A stretch of 64,000 nt of DNA from Bog-473 sp049513455 (GTDB lineage: Bacteria; Actinomycetota; Acidimicrobiia; Acidimicrobiales; RAAP-2), in NCBI GenBank assembly GCA_049513455.1, contig JBEKWB010000010.1, forward strand, positions 1 to 64,000. Direction: 5' to 3'. A program made the position numbers and the translations under genes. This document shows positions 34,473 to 43,306 of this stretch, in pieces; positions within the stretch are counted from its first letter, which is position 1, and the number at the start of each line of letters is the position of its first letter. The notes under the pieces are model-generated. The model saw only the letters and a list, made by a program, of their open reading frames with translations. It searched no databases and was not told where the DNA came from.

Positions 34473-35384
34473 TCAGCGGTGGTGCGGCTCCGAGTGCTCC
34501 CAATCGGCCAGGAGCGTGCGCAGGGCGGTGAGGAGCAGGAGCGGCTGGTCGAGCATGGCATGGTGACCGGCCTCGGGAATCTCGATCACCGGGGTGACAC
34601 GGCCGAGCTTTTCGAACATGGAGGCGCCGATGTCCGGTGTGACCAATCCGAACTCCGAACGGAGGAGAGCGAGCCGGCATCCGACATCGGCCAGGTAGGC
34701 CTCGGCGAGAGAGCCGAGGCCGGCGCCGAACTGCTCGAACACCCGCCGGTCGAACTTCCATTGCCAGCCCCCGTCGACCGGCTTGAGAGAGTGGCGCGCC
34801 ACGAAGTCCACCACGTAGTCGAGGTAGTTGTCCTGCGCGGGGACCGTGCGGAAGTGGGCCACCGCGTCCTCTAAATCGGGATACGTGCGCGGCAGTCCGA
34901 ACGCTTCGCGCAGACGATAGGCGCTGATCTCCGGATCCAGACGGGCCACCGGGGAGTCACACACGATGGCCGCCTGGACCTCGTTGCCGTGCCGGGCCGC
35001 CGTGGCGATGGTGACGAAGCCGCCCATGCTGTGGCCGATGACGACCGGCGGCCCGCTCATCCCGGCATCGGCGGCCACCGCCACCACTTCGTCCGTCCAC
35101 TGATCGAGCGCGTAGGAGTCCCGGTGATCGCTGTCACCGTGCCCGGAGAGGTCGAGGGCCGCCACGCGGAACTCGTGGGCGAACATGGCGGCCACCGGGC
35201 TCCACCAGTGCGCGTGTGCTCCACCCCCGTGCACGAAGACCAGGCCCCGCCGGCCCGGGTTCCCCCAGGCCAGGTAATGAATGGACGCCCCCGCCACCTC
35301 GACCCGCTCATCGGTCAGGGGCACGGCGATGGCGCGGGAGAACCACACCGGGGTGCGGTGGGCCACCGCGGGCTTCTCGCTCAT
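34473..35384 (-). CDS. Alpha/beta hydrolase
   Basis: The 303-aa protein has the oxyanion motif FVHGGGAHAHWW, the nucleophile elbow GHSMGGF, the LDLSGHGDSD segment and a C-terminal His in EAGHHAMLDQP. Esterase, lactonase, epoxide hydrolase or C-C hydrolase roles are all possible. It follows the ferredoxin/P450 pair on the same strand after a 17-base gap and may take part in the same oxidation pathway. Confidence 0.87.
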   Translation of the reverse strand: MSEKPAVAHRTPVWFSRAIAVPLTDERVEVAGASIHYLAWGNPGRRGLVFVHGGGAHAHWWSPVAAMFAHEFRVAALDLSGHGDSDHRDSYALDQWTDEVVAVAADAGMSGPPVVIGHSMGGFVTIATAARHGNEVQAAIVCDSPVARLDPEISAYRLREAFGLPRTYPDLEDAVAHFRTVPAQDNYLDYVVDFVARHSLKPVDGGWQWKFDRRVFEQFGAGLGSLAEAYLADVGCRLALLRSEFGLVTPDIGASMFEKLGRVTPVIEIPEAGHHAMLDQPLLLLTALRTLLADWEHSEPHHR

Positions 35385-35401
35385 GCGGCGGCGGGCAAGG
35401 C

Positions 35402-35596
35402 CTAGTCGCCGACCCGCTCAATGGCGTATTCAGGGCAGTTGGCGATGGCAAGGTCGGCCCTGTCCTCCAGCGCGGTTGGCACCTCGTCCACGATGACCGA
35501 CGCCTGGCCGTAGTCATCGACCGCAAAGAGCTCCGGAGCCAAGGCGAAGCAGCGGGCGTGGCCCTGGCACTTGTCGGGGTCGATGCGGATCTTCAC
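35402..35596 (-). CDS. [3Fe-4S] ferredoxin, P450 partner
   Basis: The 64-aa protein has cysteines in KCQGHARC and in NCPEYAI, the pattern of actinobacterial [3Fe-4S] ferredoxins, in which one cluster cysteine of the 4Fe form is replaced (here by His/Ala in QGHAR). It donates electrons to a cytochrome P450. GTG at 35596 overlaps the P450 stop (GTGA), so the two are made together. A ferredoxin reductase gene is not nearby. Confidence 0.92.
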   Translation of the reverse strand: MKIRIDPDKCQGHARCFALAPELFAVDDYGQASVIVDEVPTALEDRADLAIANCPEYAIERVGD

Positions 35597-36795
35597 GGGA
35601 ACACCACCGGCAGGACCCGAGGGCCCCTGACCTGACCGCCGGCCCACATGGTCTCTGTCCCCTCCTGGAGGGCAAAGCTGGGTATGACATGGAGCCACTC
35701 CTCGAGGGCGACCCGTAGTTCCATGCGGGCCAGGTTGGATCCGGCGCAGCGGTGAATACCCGACCCGAACGCCACATGACGGTTGTGGGCGCGGTCGAGA
35801 AGAACGGCATCGGGGCGATCGAACACCTCGGGGTCGCGATTGGCCCCGGGGAAATTCATCAGGACCTTGTCGCCCTCCTTCATGGGACAGCCCTCGTACT
35901 CGACGTCCCCGGTGACGACCCGGGCCATGGTCACCGGCGCGAAGGCCCGCAGGAGCTCCTCAATGGCCGTCGGCATGAGGTCGGGCTCGGCGACGAGTCG
36001 TTTTTGATCCTCGGGGTGCGTGGCCAGGTGCCACAGGGAGGACCCGATGGCGCTCCACGTCGTATCGACACCGGCGATCAGGACGAGAGCGGCCATGCCC
36101 AGGACGATGCCGTCGTCGAGCGGGGCGCCGTCGACCTCGGCCCCGAGAAGCTCACTCAGCAGATCATCCCCGGGAGCCCGCCGGCGAAGGTCCAGCTGGG
36201 ACTGGAAGTAGGACAGGAGTTGGTCGGCACCATGGTTCCGTCGCTCCTCGTCGTCAGCAAACTCGAGGACGTCGCGCACCCACCCGGTGAACACGTCGGA
36301 CATTTCGCTGGAGACACCCAGAATGCGGGCGATCACCCGGACCGGTATCTGCTGCGCGTAGTCGACCGCGGCATCCGCATGCCCGGTGTCGACGAAGTCA
36401 GTGAGAAGCCCCCGGCAGAGCTCGCGGGTCAGCGGCACGTAGCTCTCCACGCGTTGATGCGAGAACCACGGCAGCAGGAGACGGCGCGTCCAGGTGTGCA
36501 GCGGGGGATCGGACGAAATCGGAGGGAGCCCGTACTCCAGTTGCGCTGCGCCCTCCTCGCCGGAGCCCATCGGGATCACCGCCACCTTGAGCGAGCTGAA
36601 ATGCCCTATGTCGTGCGCAATGGCCGTGACGTCCTCGTAGCGGGTGGGGAGCCAGGTACTCCCGCGTCGATCGGTATGCGCGATCGGGCACGTGGCGCGC
36701 AAGTCGTCCCAGATGCCGAAGGGATCGGCGACATAGCGCGGGTCGAGGACATCGAAGTCAGTGCTCCAGTCGCTGACCGGCGCGGTACGCGGCAT
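35593..36795 (-). CDS. Cytochrome P450
   Basis: This is a 400-aa soluble bacterial P450. Visible motifs are the I-helix LIAGVDTTWSAIG, the ExxR motif in IEELLRAF, and the heme-binding FGSGIHRCAGSNLAR with ligand C350. It should hydroxylate a small organic molecule with electrons from the coupled ferredoxin. The stop overlaps the ferredoxin start by 4 bases. The CYP family cannot be given without database comparison; layout resembles CYP enzymes acting on terpenoids or steroids in actinobacteria. Confidence 0.95.
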   Translation of the reverse strand: MPRTAPVSDWSTDFDVLDPRYVADPFGIWDDLRATCPIAHTDRRGSTWLPTRYEDVTAIAHDIGHFSSLKVAVIPMGSGEEGAAQLEYGLPPISSDPPLHTWTRRLLLPWFSHQRVESYVPLTRELCRGLLTDFVDTGHADAAVDYAQQIPVRVIARILGVSSEMSDVFTGWVRDVLEFADDEERRNHGADQLLSYFQSQLDLRRRAPGDDLLSELLGAEVDGAPLDDGIVLGMAALVLIAGVDTTWSAIGSSLWHLATHPEDQKRLVAEPDLMPTAIEELLRAFAPVTMARVVTGDVEYEGCPMKEGDKVLMNFPGANRDPEVFDRPDAVLLDRAHNRHVAFGSGIHRCAGSNLARMELRVALEEWLHVIPSFALQEGTETMWAGGQVRGPRVLPVVFP

Positions 36796-36849
36796 CGGGG
36801 TCCCCCAATCGGGCCGAGGTGACAGGACGTCGACCTCCTCCGCCGCATT

Positions 36850-37680
36850 TTACCCAGCCGGCTCGAGGGCGTAGACCAGCGAAACCTGCGCCGTCTGGGT
36901 CTGCTGGCCCGAGGAGATCGGAACCTCCGCCGCGCTGGTGTTTCCGGTCGCCGAGGGGAGCGCCAGCTGGTCGAAGCCGGGCTCCACTGCCTGTGACTGG
37001 TCGGTCAGGGTGCACACCGGCCCGAGTGATCGTCCGGCCGCCTGGGCCAGCGCGCGCGCATGCGCCTCGGCCTGGGCCGCCGCCCGGGCCCGGGCCCGGT
37101 TCTGGCCGATGCTGGGGTCAGCCGACGAGAACCCGATGGATTCGATCTGCAGGGCATTGCCGGCGGACCCCACCACTGCATCGATGATCGCACCCGACTT
37201 CGCGATGTCCCGCAAGGTGGCCGTGACGGTGTTGTCCACCTCGTAGCCCGTCAGGGTCGGGACCCCCTTGGGGTACACGTACTGAGGCTGGAGCGAGAGA
37301 CCCGAGGTCGAGATGTCCTTGGCCTGCACTCCCCCGCTTTCGAAGGTCGACAGGGCGCGGGCGGCATCGGCATTGTCGGTGGCCAACGCGGCGGCCGCGC
37401 TCGGACCTCCCGCATTCACCTGCACCACGACGGTAAGGAGGTCCGGCGAGACGGTCGCCTGACCGGTGCCCACCACGGACAGCTTCGGAGCCGTCGGGGC
37501 GCATGACGCCTGCCTGGCGCCACGTTCGGAGCGGGCGAGCGTCAGCCCCAGGGCGACGCCGGCGACGACGACCGCGAGCCCCACTGCCCCAACCAGCAGG
37601 GAGCTCCTGGGCGGTCGACGGTCTCTCCCCGCTGGGACCGGCCCCGGGACATCGCGACGTTCTTCGCTGGCGTCTGGCAT
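36850..37680 (-). CDS. SIMPL-domain (DUF541) membrane-anchored protein
   Basis: The 276-aa protein has a short cytoplasmic leader, one transmembrane segment (SLLVGAVGLAVVVAGVALGL) and an extracytoplasmic SIMPL domain. The domain begins LSVVGTGQATVSPDLLTVVV and includes ALSTFESGGVQAKDISTSGL and YEVDNTVTATLRDI. ATG 37680 has GGAG 9 bases upstream. Proteins of this family are periplasmic or surface proteins of mostly unknown function. It stands alone between the P450 and the crotonase. Confidence 0.85.
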   Translation of the reverse strand: MPDASEERRDVPGPVPAGRDRRPPRSSLLVGAVGLAVVVAGVALGLTLARSERGARQASCAPTAPKLSVVGTGQATVSPDLLTVVVQVNAGGPSAAAALATDNADAARALSTFESGGVQAKDISTSGLSLQPQYVYPKGVPTLTGYEVDNTVTATLRDIAKSGAIIDAVVGSAGNALQIESIGFSSADPSIGQNRARARAAAQAEAHARALAQAAGRSLGPVCTLTDQSQAVEPGFDQLALPSATGNTSAAEVPISSGQQTQTAQVSLVYALEPAG

Positions 37681-37847
37681 CTGGAGAAACTCCTTGGCTG
37701 GCCTCGGAAGCGGGTCGTGCCGCCCCGCCTCAATTGACGCCGCCACGACCCGGTTGGTTCGCGCCCGGTCGACGCCACCGCCGCCCCGGCTACGACGAGG
37801 CGTCCGTGGGTGGACCGGCGTGCGGAAGGGGATGGGTGCGGGGCCGC

Positions 37848-38600
37848 TCAGGCACCCGTGAAGCGGGGCTCCCGGCGCGCCGCGCTCGCCGCGAGGCCTT
37901 CGGCGAAGTCCGACGAGCGGCGCAACCGCTCCTGCTCGGCACATTCGTGGTCCATGGCAAGACGGAGCCGATCGACGAGTCCCAGCCGTAGCGTGGCGCG
38001 GATGGACCGCACCGCCAACGGACCCGCGCCGGACAGAGTACGGGCGTACGCCGTCGCGGCGGGAAGCAGGTCGTCATCGTCAACGAGCTCGTCGCAGAGG
38101 CCGAGCGCACGCGCCTCTCCTCCATCAACACGGCGACCGGAATAGAGAAGGTCGGCGGCTCGCTGCTCGCCCACCGCCCGGGGCAGGGTGACCGTCAGAC
38201 CAAACCCGTGGTGAAAGCCCAGCCGTGAGAAGTTGGCGCTGAAGCGGCTCCCCGGAGTGGCGATGCGGAAGTCAGCCGACAGGGCCAGACCGAGTCCCCC
38301 ACCGATCGCCGCACCCTGCACGGCGGCGACGACGGGGAGGGGCGCCGCAAAGATGCGCAGGGCGTTGCGGTAGAGCGCCGCGATGTCCTGCTCCTTGTTG
38401 TTGGCAAAGTCGAGACCGGCACAGAAGTGCTTGCCCTCCGATCGCAGGACGATCGCCCGGCAGCTGGTGCTCTCCGCCAGCTCCTCGTAGGCGTCGGCCA
38501 CGGCTCCGAGAAGCGCCGTGTCGAAGAAGTTGTTGGGAGGGCGGTGCAGGCAGACCAGCGACACGTACTCCTCGACCGCGTCGACGGATACCTCGCTCAC
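37848..38600 (-). CDS. Enoyl-CoA hydratase/isomerase-family protein, non-canonical active site
   Basis: The 250-aa crotonase-fold protein has SCRAIVLRSEGKHFCAGLD and VAAVQGAAIGGGLGLALSAD. The two Glu residues of classical hydratases are missing: GGLGLAL replaces GGxCELA, and SANFSRLGFHHG replaces the xPEIxLG stretch. It may be an isomerase, hydrolase or decarboxylase of the superfamily. GTG at 38600 overlaps the acetyltransferase stop (GTGA). Confidence 0.85.
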   Translation of the reverse strand: MSEVSVDAVEEYVSLVCLHRPPNNFFDTALLGAVADAYEELAESTSCRAIVLRSEGKHFCAGLDFANNKEQDIAALYRNALRIFAAPLPVVAAVQGAAIGGGLGLALSADFRIATPGSRFSANFSRLGFHHGFGLTVTLPRAVGEQRAADLLYSGRRVDGGEARALGLCDELVDDDDLLPAATAYARTLSGAGPLAVRSIRATLRLGLVDRLRLAMDHECAEQERLRRSSDFAEGLAASAARREPRFTGA

Positions 38601-39124
38601 CGGCCCTCCTCCTCCAGGCTGCGCCAATAGACGACGGCATCCTCCCCGTCCACAGCGGCCGGTATCCGGCCCACTTCTTGAAAACCCAATTGGCGGTACA
38701 TCTGACGCGCCGGATTGGATGCGAAGACCAGATTGAACTGCATCGCGTCGAATCCGAGCCGGCGGGCCTCGTGAAGCGAGTGCTCCACCAGCCGGCGCCC
38801 CAGTCCTTTGCCACGATGCGACTCGAGGACGAAATAGCCCGCATTCGAGATGTGCGACGCCTTCCCCACGAAATTCGGCTTGACGTAGTACGCACCGACC
38901 AATCGCCCGCCGACACGTGCGATCCACACCGCCGAAGAATGAGCGATCCAGTAGTCGTCGAACGCCTCCCGGGACAGCGGGGGCTCGTGGGGAAACCCGG
39001 CGCCGGAGTCGACGATCTGGGCATACGCCGCGAAGAGCTCGTCATGGTCGCCGGCCACGGCCCGGCTGAGCTCGGCCGGTGCCACGACCGCTTCCTCGGC
39101 GGTCGTCACCTCGGTCTCACGCAT
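38597..39124 (-). CDS. GNAT-family N-acetyltransferase
   Basis: The 175-aa protein has the acetyl-CoA-binding segment YFVLESHRGKGLGRRLVEHS at about 106-125 and a typical later AMQFNLVFASNPARQMYRQLGF. It transfers an acetyl group to an unknown amine. The stop overlaps the crotonase start by 4 bases. The start lies at the edge of a decayed gene region, so this gene is intact next to remnants. Confidence 0.87.
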   Translation of the reverse strand: MRETEVTTAEEAVVAPAELSRAVAGDHDELFAAYAQIVDSGAGFPHEPPLSREAFDDYWIAHSSAVWIARVGGRLVGAYYVKPNFVGKASHISNAGYFVLESHRGKGLGRRLVEHSLHEARRLGFDAMQFNLVFASNPARQMYRQLGFQEVGRIPAAVDGEDAVVYWRSLEEEGR

Positions 39125-39414
39125 CCGCGTCCGTTCGTGCCGCGGCTACGGAGCCGGTGCCGAAGCCGACGGCACCGATTCCCGGTCGAGCAACCTCGAT
39201 CGGATCGCGGAGATCGTCGATGTAGCCCAATGCACTGGTTCTCCTCCTGGCGCAACCAGGCCATGTTGTAGGTGATGTTGGCCCCAATGCGCGTCGAGTC
39301 CGTCTGGTTCTCTCCGCCGCCGTGGTACACGCTCCCAGAGTAGAAGATGGCGTCCGCCGCCACCGCCTCGGCCACCACCTCCGGTGGGGCCGTGCGGGAC
39401 AGGCGTGCCAGTGC
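39119..39414 (-). pseudogene. Remnant of a phytanoyl-CoA dioxygenase-like gene (C-terminal part)
   Basis: In one frame the translation reads VVAEAVAADAIFYSGSVYHG, GGENQTDSTRIGANITYN and MAWLRQEENQ. This is the characteristic end of PhyH-family Fe(II)/2-oxoglutarate dioxygenases (the HGGG..N.TD..R.G..I.Y...WLRQEENQ pattern). The expected continuation LGYIDDLRDPIEVARPG is found in another frame, so at least one frameshift is present. The N-terminal two thirds, with the first metal ligands, is missing. It abuts the TauE/SafE remnant with no spacer. Confidence 0.6.
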
Positions 39415-40065
39415 CACCGCTCCCGGCCAGCAGCCCCACGGCCAGGGGCAGCGCGGCGGTCCAGCGGACCGGCCCGAACAGGGCGAAGCCGACTGCGGCG
39501 ACGATGTCGGACACACCCAGGAGCACATTCTTCAGAGCGTTGGCACGCCGGAGGTCCTGATCGACTGTCAACAGGAGCAGGGCGAGGACCATGACGCCCG
39601 AGCCGGCACCGAAGTAGCCGTCGTACACCGAGACAGCGAACAACCCACCGGGCAGCAGGTAGCGATCGATACGACCGAACCGGTCCTCCCGCCAGGTGGA
39701 GATGCGCGGCTGCAGGAGCAGGGCTACCGAGGCGAAGACCAGGAGAAACGGGACGATCCGCCTGAAGAGGCGACCGGGGTACACAGCAGCAGCGCTGCGC
39801 CGGCGGCACCTCCCGCGGCAGCCACGACAGCCCACCGTCGGATCCACGGCCACTGCCCGCGCAACTCGGGCCGGGACCCCAACGCCGATCCCGGCAGGCA
39901 CGTCACGAATGCCACTGCCTGCGTGACGTTCGCCGGCAGCGGCGGGATACCGACCTCGAGCAGCGCCGGATACGAGATCAGCGAGGTGATGCCGCCCGCG
40001 GACCCCACCGCACCGGCCAGGGCGCCGGCCGCCAACAGCAGCGCGTCGTCGGCGGGCGAAGTCAC
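39415..40065 (-). pseudogene. TauE/SafE-type membrane transporter, frameshifted and truncated
   Basis: From 40065 the frame gives DDALLLAAGALAGAVGSAGG, SLISYPALLEVGIPPLPANV and TQAVAFVTCLPGSALGSR, a normal TauE/SafE N-terminus. Around 39770-39785 the family sequence shifts frame to RLFRRIVPFLLVFASVALLL, LPGGLFAVSVYDGYFGAGSG and NALKNVLLGVSDIVAAVGFA. It stops matching near 39419, losing the last helix, and runs into the dioxygenase remnant. A sulfite, sulfonate or organic-anion exporter was probably encoded once. Confidence 0.7.
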
Positions 40066-40140
40066 GGCATCTCGACGCGAGGCGAACTCCGGAAACGGCT
40101 CGCGGGTCGCCGTGCCTTACGGTGGCACGGACCTCAGGTC

Positions 40141-40398
40141 CTAGCCGCCGAATTCGGTGAGGTAGCTGACCGGGTGGTCCATGCCGAGTTCAGCGAAGCG
40201 CTCGTTGAGGGCATGCGCGATCACATCACGGTCATACGGGGAGGGAACGAGTGCTCCCGAGAGGTATGCCTCGAGCTCGAACCCCGTACTCATCCCGCCC
40301 AATTCGAAATAGCGCAACCACAGCTCGCCGTGGGAGAGCCCGGCCTCCTGCCGGTAGGAATCGAGCGCACGGCGGGCGTCCATCGCAGGATCGATCAT
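40141..40398 (-). CDS. Small hypothetical protein
   Basis: The 85-aa soluble protein begins MIDPAMDARRALDSYRQEAG and looks mostly helical (SHGELWLRYFELGGM, DRDVIAHALNERFAELGM). Its ATG overlaps the stop of the STAS-GAF-ANTAR gene by 4 bases, so it is co-expressed with that regulator. Similar small proteins accompany ANTAR-type regulators in actinobacteria. No function can be assigned. Confidence 0.75.
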   Translation of the reverse strand: MIDPAMDARRALDSYRQEAGLSHGELWLRYFELGGMSTGFELEAYLSGALVPSPYDRDVIAHALNERFAELGMDHPVSYLTEFGG

Positions 40399-41507
40399 GC
40401 CGCCCCCCCTTCGGGCGCTCGCTCCGGTCGGCCCACCGAGCGCACGATCGCCTCGGCCCGAGCACGCAGCGTCGTGCCCTGGTGCAGCGAGAGCCGCAGC
40501 AGGGAGTTGAAGGCACCCTCCTCGTCGGTCCCCTCCTGGTCCATGATGATCCCCTTGGCCAGGGAGAGCACCTCCCGGTTCCGCAACGCCTCTTGGAACC
40601 GGAGCGCCATTTGCGGGTCGCTCACATCGATGTGCGCATCACCGAGGATGACCGATGCCTTGTCGGCGAAGGTCGCTGCCGCCTGCTGGTCTTTGACCTC
40701 GAACGTCGTAGCCGTGCGGGAGTAGATGTTGAGCGCGCCGACCGGTTGGTCAAAGGCCCGGAGTGGAGAGGACAGGATCGCCTTGATCCCCAGCGCGCGG
40801 GCCCGGGGAGTGAACGCCGGCCAGCGGGTCTCGGTGTCGAGTGATTCGGCATGGAACCAGTGGCCTTTCACGGAGGCATCGACGCACGGGCCTTCACTGG
40901 TTGCGTACTGGTCGGCATCCATCTCCATGATCGTCCGGTCGCTGGCCGCCACCGTCGAGAGGACCCCATGGCGCCGAAGCGAGACACTGACGCCGTCCGC
41001 ATCACCGATGCTCGTGAGGGCCAGTTCGACCACGAGGTTCAGCGCGCCGTCCACGACGTCGGGATCCGTCGGCAGGCCCGCCACTCGGCGGAGATCCTGC
41101 GCGGAGAGGCTCGACCCGAACCGCTGCGATACGACATCGGCGACGCCGAGCTGCTCCGGTCCCAGATGCCCGTTCCCGGGCGAGGTCTGTTCGAGGGGGG
41201 CCTTCTCCGCACTACTGAGGTGGCGGTTCACCAGGGCCGAAGGTGACTGGATCATCAGGGCCACACCGACTCCGACCAGACGGCTCTCGGCGTTGGAGAT
41301 GACAACCAGTCCTGCATCCCCGATGAAGACCACCTCCGCCAGGTCGAGGACCAGCGACGTAGGCTTGCGGTCTATCGCTGCGTTGATGATTGTCGTCAAT
41401 TCGAAGGCAGCGATGTCGTCGACCCCGCCGCGCAGCGCAACGGTCGCCTCCCGACCCTCGAAGGTGGTCGCCGCGCTGAACTGAGGGATTGGACTGCTCG
41501 AATGCAC
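40395..41507 (-). CDS. STAS-GAF-ANTAR regulatory protein
   Basis: The 370-aa protein has three parts. Residues about 15-95 form a STAS domain (ATVALRGGVDDIAAFELTT, LVLDLAEVVFIGDAGLVVI). Residues about 150-290 form a GAF-like sensor (TSEGPCVDASVKG, WPAFTPRARALGIKAILSSP, GALNIYSRTATTF). The C-terminal about 60 residues form an ANTAR RNA-binding domain (ALRNREVLSLAKGIIMDQEG, EEGAFNSLLRLSLHQGTTLR). ANTAR proteins act as antiterminators by binding hairpins in target leaders. GTG at 41507 has GAGGTG 7 bases upstream. The target is unknown. Confidence 0.88.
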   Translation of the reverse strand: MHSSSPIPQFSAATTFEGREATVALRGGVDDIAAFELTTIINAAIDRKPTSLVLDLAEVVFIGDAGLVVISNAESRLVGVGVALMIQSPSALVNRHLSSAEKAPLEQTSPGNGHLGPEQLGVADVVSQRFGSSLSAQDLRRVAGLPTDPDVVDGALNLVVELALTSIGDADGVSVSLRRHGVLSTVAASDRTIMEMDADQYATSEGPCVDASVKGHWFHAESLDTETRWPAFTPRARALGIKAILSSPLRAFDQPVGALNIYSRTATTFEVKDQQAAATFADKASVILGDAHIDVSDPQMALRFQEALRNREVLSLAKGIIMDQEGTDEEGAFNSLLRLSLHQGTTLRARAEAIVRSVGRPERAPEGGAA

Positions 41508-41787
41508 GGATATGCACCTCGTGCTCAGAGGGCGTCCGTCACCCGGTACAACCAGCAGTCGATCCCAAGGGGGAGCTGAGCAGGCCCTTGGGCCCTTTGG
41601 ATGCAGGTGTGGGCTGTCCTCTCGGATCCCTCACTGTAGAAGGGGCACTGCTCACTCGTTATGCTACTCCCATTTTCAGGATTGGGGAAGATGGAACGGG
41701 ACGCCCCACTCCGGGTAGCACCACCCATCCCACTACGATTCTGGCGCCATTGGAGGAGCAGTCTCTAAAGCTGGGAGAGGAACCTGG

Positions 41788-42453
41788 ATGAGCGATCTAC
41801 TTTTGGGTGAGGCACGGGAAGCCGTGGCGGGTGCGAGTCGGCACCTGGCCGAGAAAGGCCTGGTCATCGGGACCGCCGGCAACATCTCCGCCCGCCAGGG
41901 AGATCTGATCGCGGTGACCCCCACCGGGGCCGACCTGGGTGCCGTCACGGCCGAGATGGTGACGATCATCGACCTCGACGGTGGCCATGTAGATGGTGAT
42001 CTCGCCGCCACATCGGAGGTCCCACTGCACACCGGCATTTACGCGGCGACGAATGCCCTCGCCGTCACCCACGCCCATGCCATGGCCTCCACCGCCCTGT
42101 CGTGCACTCACGACGAGTTGCCCCCGCTGCACTACAGCTGCCTCGGGCTGGGGGGCGCTCCTCGAACGGCGGCCTACGCCACATTCGGATCCCCGGAGTT
42201 GGCGAAGAATGTGATCGAAGCCCTCGAAGGGCGTAACGCAGCCATGATGCAGAACCATGGTTCCGTCGCCTACGGGAGCACCATGGAACAAGCCGTCGAG
42301 CGTCTCGAGCTCCTCGAATGGTTGGCCGAGTTGTACTGGCGCGCGTCCTCCATGGGAACCCCGCGGGTCCTGACCGACAAGGACTTCGAAGACATAATCA
42401 ACGCCGCAATAACGGGGCGCTACGGCGTCATGAGAAAGGTCGAGAAGGGCTAG
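41788..42453 (+). CDS. Class II aldolase/adducin-family aldolase
   Basis: The 221-aa protein has GTAGNISARQGDLIAVTPTG for phosphate binding and zinc-ligand histidines in VTHAHAMASTAL and a later His in MMQNHGSVAYG. The layout matches L-fuculose-phosphate/L-ribulose-phosphate-type aldolases. The start follows GAGAGGAACCTGG. It is preceded by a 280-base gap with no gene and no clear RNA element, and is convergent with the adenylate kinase. The sugar phosphate substrate is not evident. Confidence 0.87.
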   Translation: MSDLLLGEAREAVAGASRHLAEKGLVIGTAGNISARQGDLIAVTPTGADLGAVTAEMVTIIDLDGGHVDGDLAATSEVPLHTGIYAATNALAVTHAHAMASTALSCTHDELPPLHYSCLGLGGAPRTAAYATFGSPELAKNVIEALEGRNAAMMQNHGSVAYGSTMEQAVERLELLEWLAELYWRASSMGTPRVLTDKDFEDIINAAITGRYGVMRKVEKG

Positions 42454-42476
42454 CACGCGCGCCGGCGGCAGCCCGT

Positions 42477-43127
42477 TCAGGTGGACTTCATCGGAGGCAG
42501 GCCGAACCGCTCGCGGATGCTGGCGTGGACCTCCTCGACCGAGCGGGTGGCGTCAATAGTGGCCACGAATTCCTTGCGCTCGAAGATCGCGATCAAAGGC
42601 TTGGTCTCTTCGTGGTAGTCCTTCACGCGCACCGCCAGCGCCATCGGATTGTCATCGGCACGCGCCACCAGTTCTCCCTGGCAGATGTCGCAGACGCCTT
42701 CACGAATGGGTCTATGGGCAATGAGGTTGTAGTCCATTCCGCACTGTTGGCACAGCCGCCGGGCCAGCACCCGACGCGTGACCTCCTCGTCGGGCAGGTG
42801 GAGGTTGATGACCCCGTCGATGTCGTAACTCTCGAGGAAGAACTCGGCCTGGCGCGCCGTCCGGGGAAAGCCGTCGATGACGAAGCCGAAATTCCAGTCG
42901 TGGTTGGCCAGGCGCTCCCGAACGACCGCCTCGACAAGAGCGTCGTCCACCAGCTTGCCGCTGGCCATGATGCGCTTCACCTGGGCCCCGAGCTTGGTGT
43001 GATGCTGCACGTTCCACCGGAAGGTGTCGCCGACGCTGAAGTGCTCGAGATCCAGGTCATCGGCCAACAACTTGGCCTGAGTCCCCTTCCCACTCCCCTG
43101 AATTCCCATGATGATGAACTTGCGCAT
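42477..43127 (-). CDS. Adenylate kinase family, zinc-lid type
   Basis: The 216-aa nucleoside monophosphate kinase has the P-loop MGIQGSGKGTQAKLLADD, the NMP-binding FSVGDTFRWNVQ and GFVIDGFPRTARQAEFF, and a LID with two Cys pairs (CQQCG and CDICQG) for zinc. It interconverts AMP+ATP and 2 ADP or a related NMP. Many actinobacterial core adenylate kinases lack the zinc lid and lie beside secY. This copy is isolated, so it may be an extra or acquired kinase. ATG 43127 has GGAGTGATC upstream. Confidence 0.9.
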   Translation of the reverse strand: MRKFIIMGIQGSGKGTQAKLLADDLDLEHFSVGDTFRWNVQHHTKLGAQVKRIMASGKLVDDALVEAVVRERLANHDWNFGFVIDGFPRTARQAEFFLESYDIDGVINLHLPDEEVTRRVLARRLCQQCGMDYNLIAHRPIREGVCDICQGELVARADDNPMALAVRVKDYHEETKPLIAIFERKEFVATIDATRSVEEVHASIRERFGLPPMKST

Positions 43128-43306
43128 GCCCGATCACTCCTCGAGCGCCCGCCACACTCGCCTAGTCCAACGCCAGGGACGAGCGTAATGCTCGGATCTC
43201 CGGCGCCCGTTCCCAGCTCGCCGCAGGGCGAGAACACGGATGGGGTCACTCCCGAGGATGCACCCGTCTTCTCAACCCGAGGTCGCTGCGACGACAATGA
43301 CGGGGT

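Noticed and set aside
41508..41787. Small RNA or extra gene in the 280-base gap before the aldolase
   Set aside because: Short frames here lack recognisable products and no convincing promoter-terminator pair or tRNA-like fold is visible.
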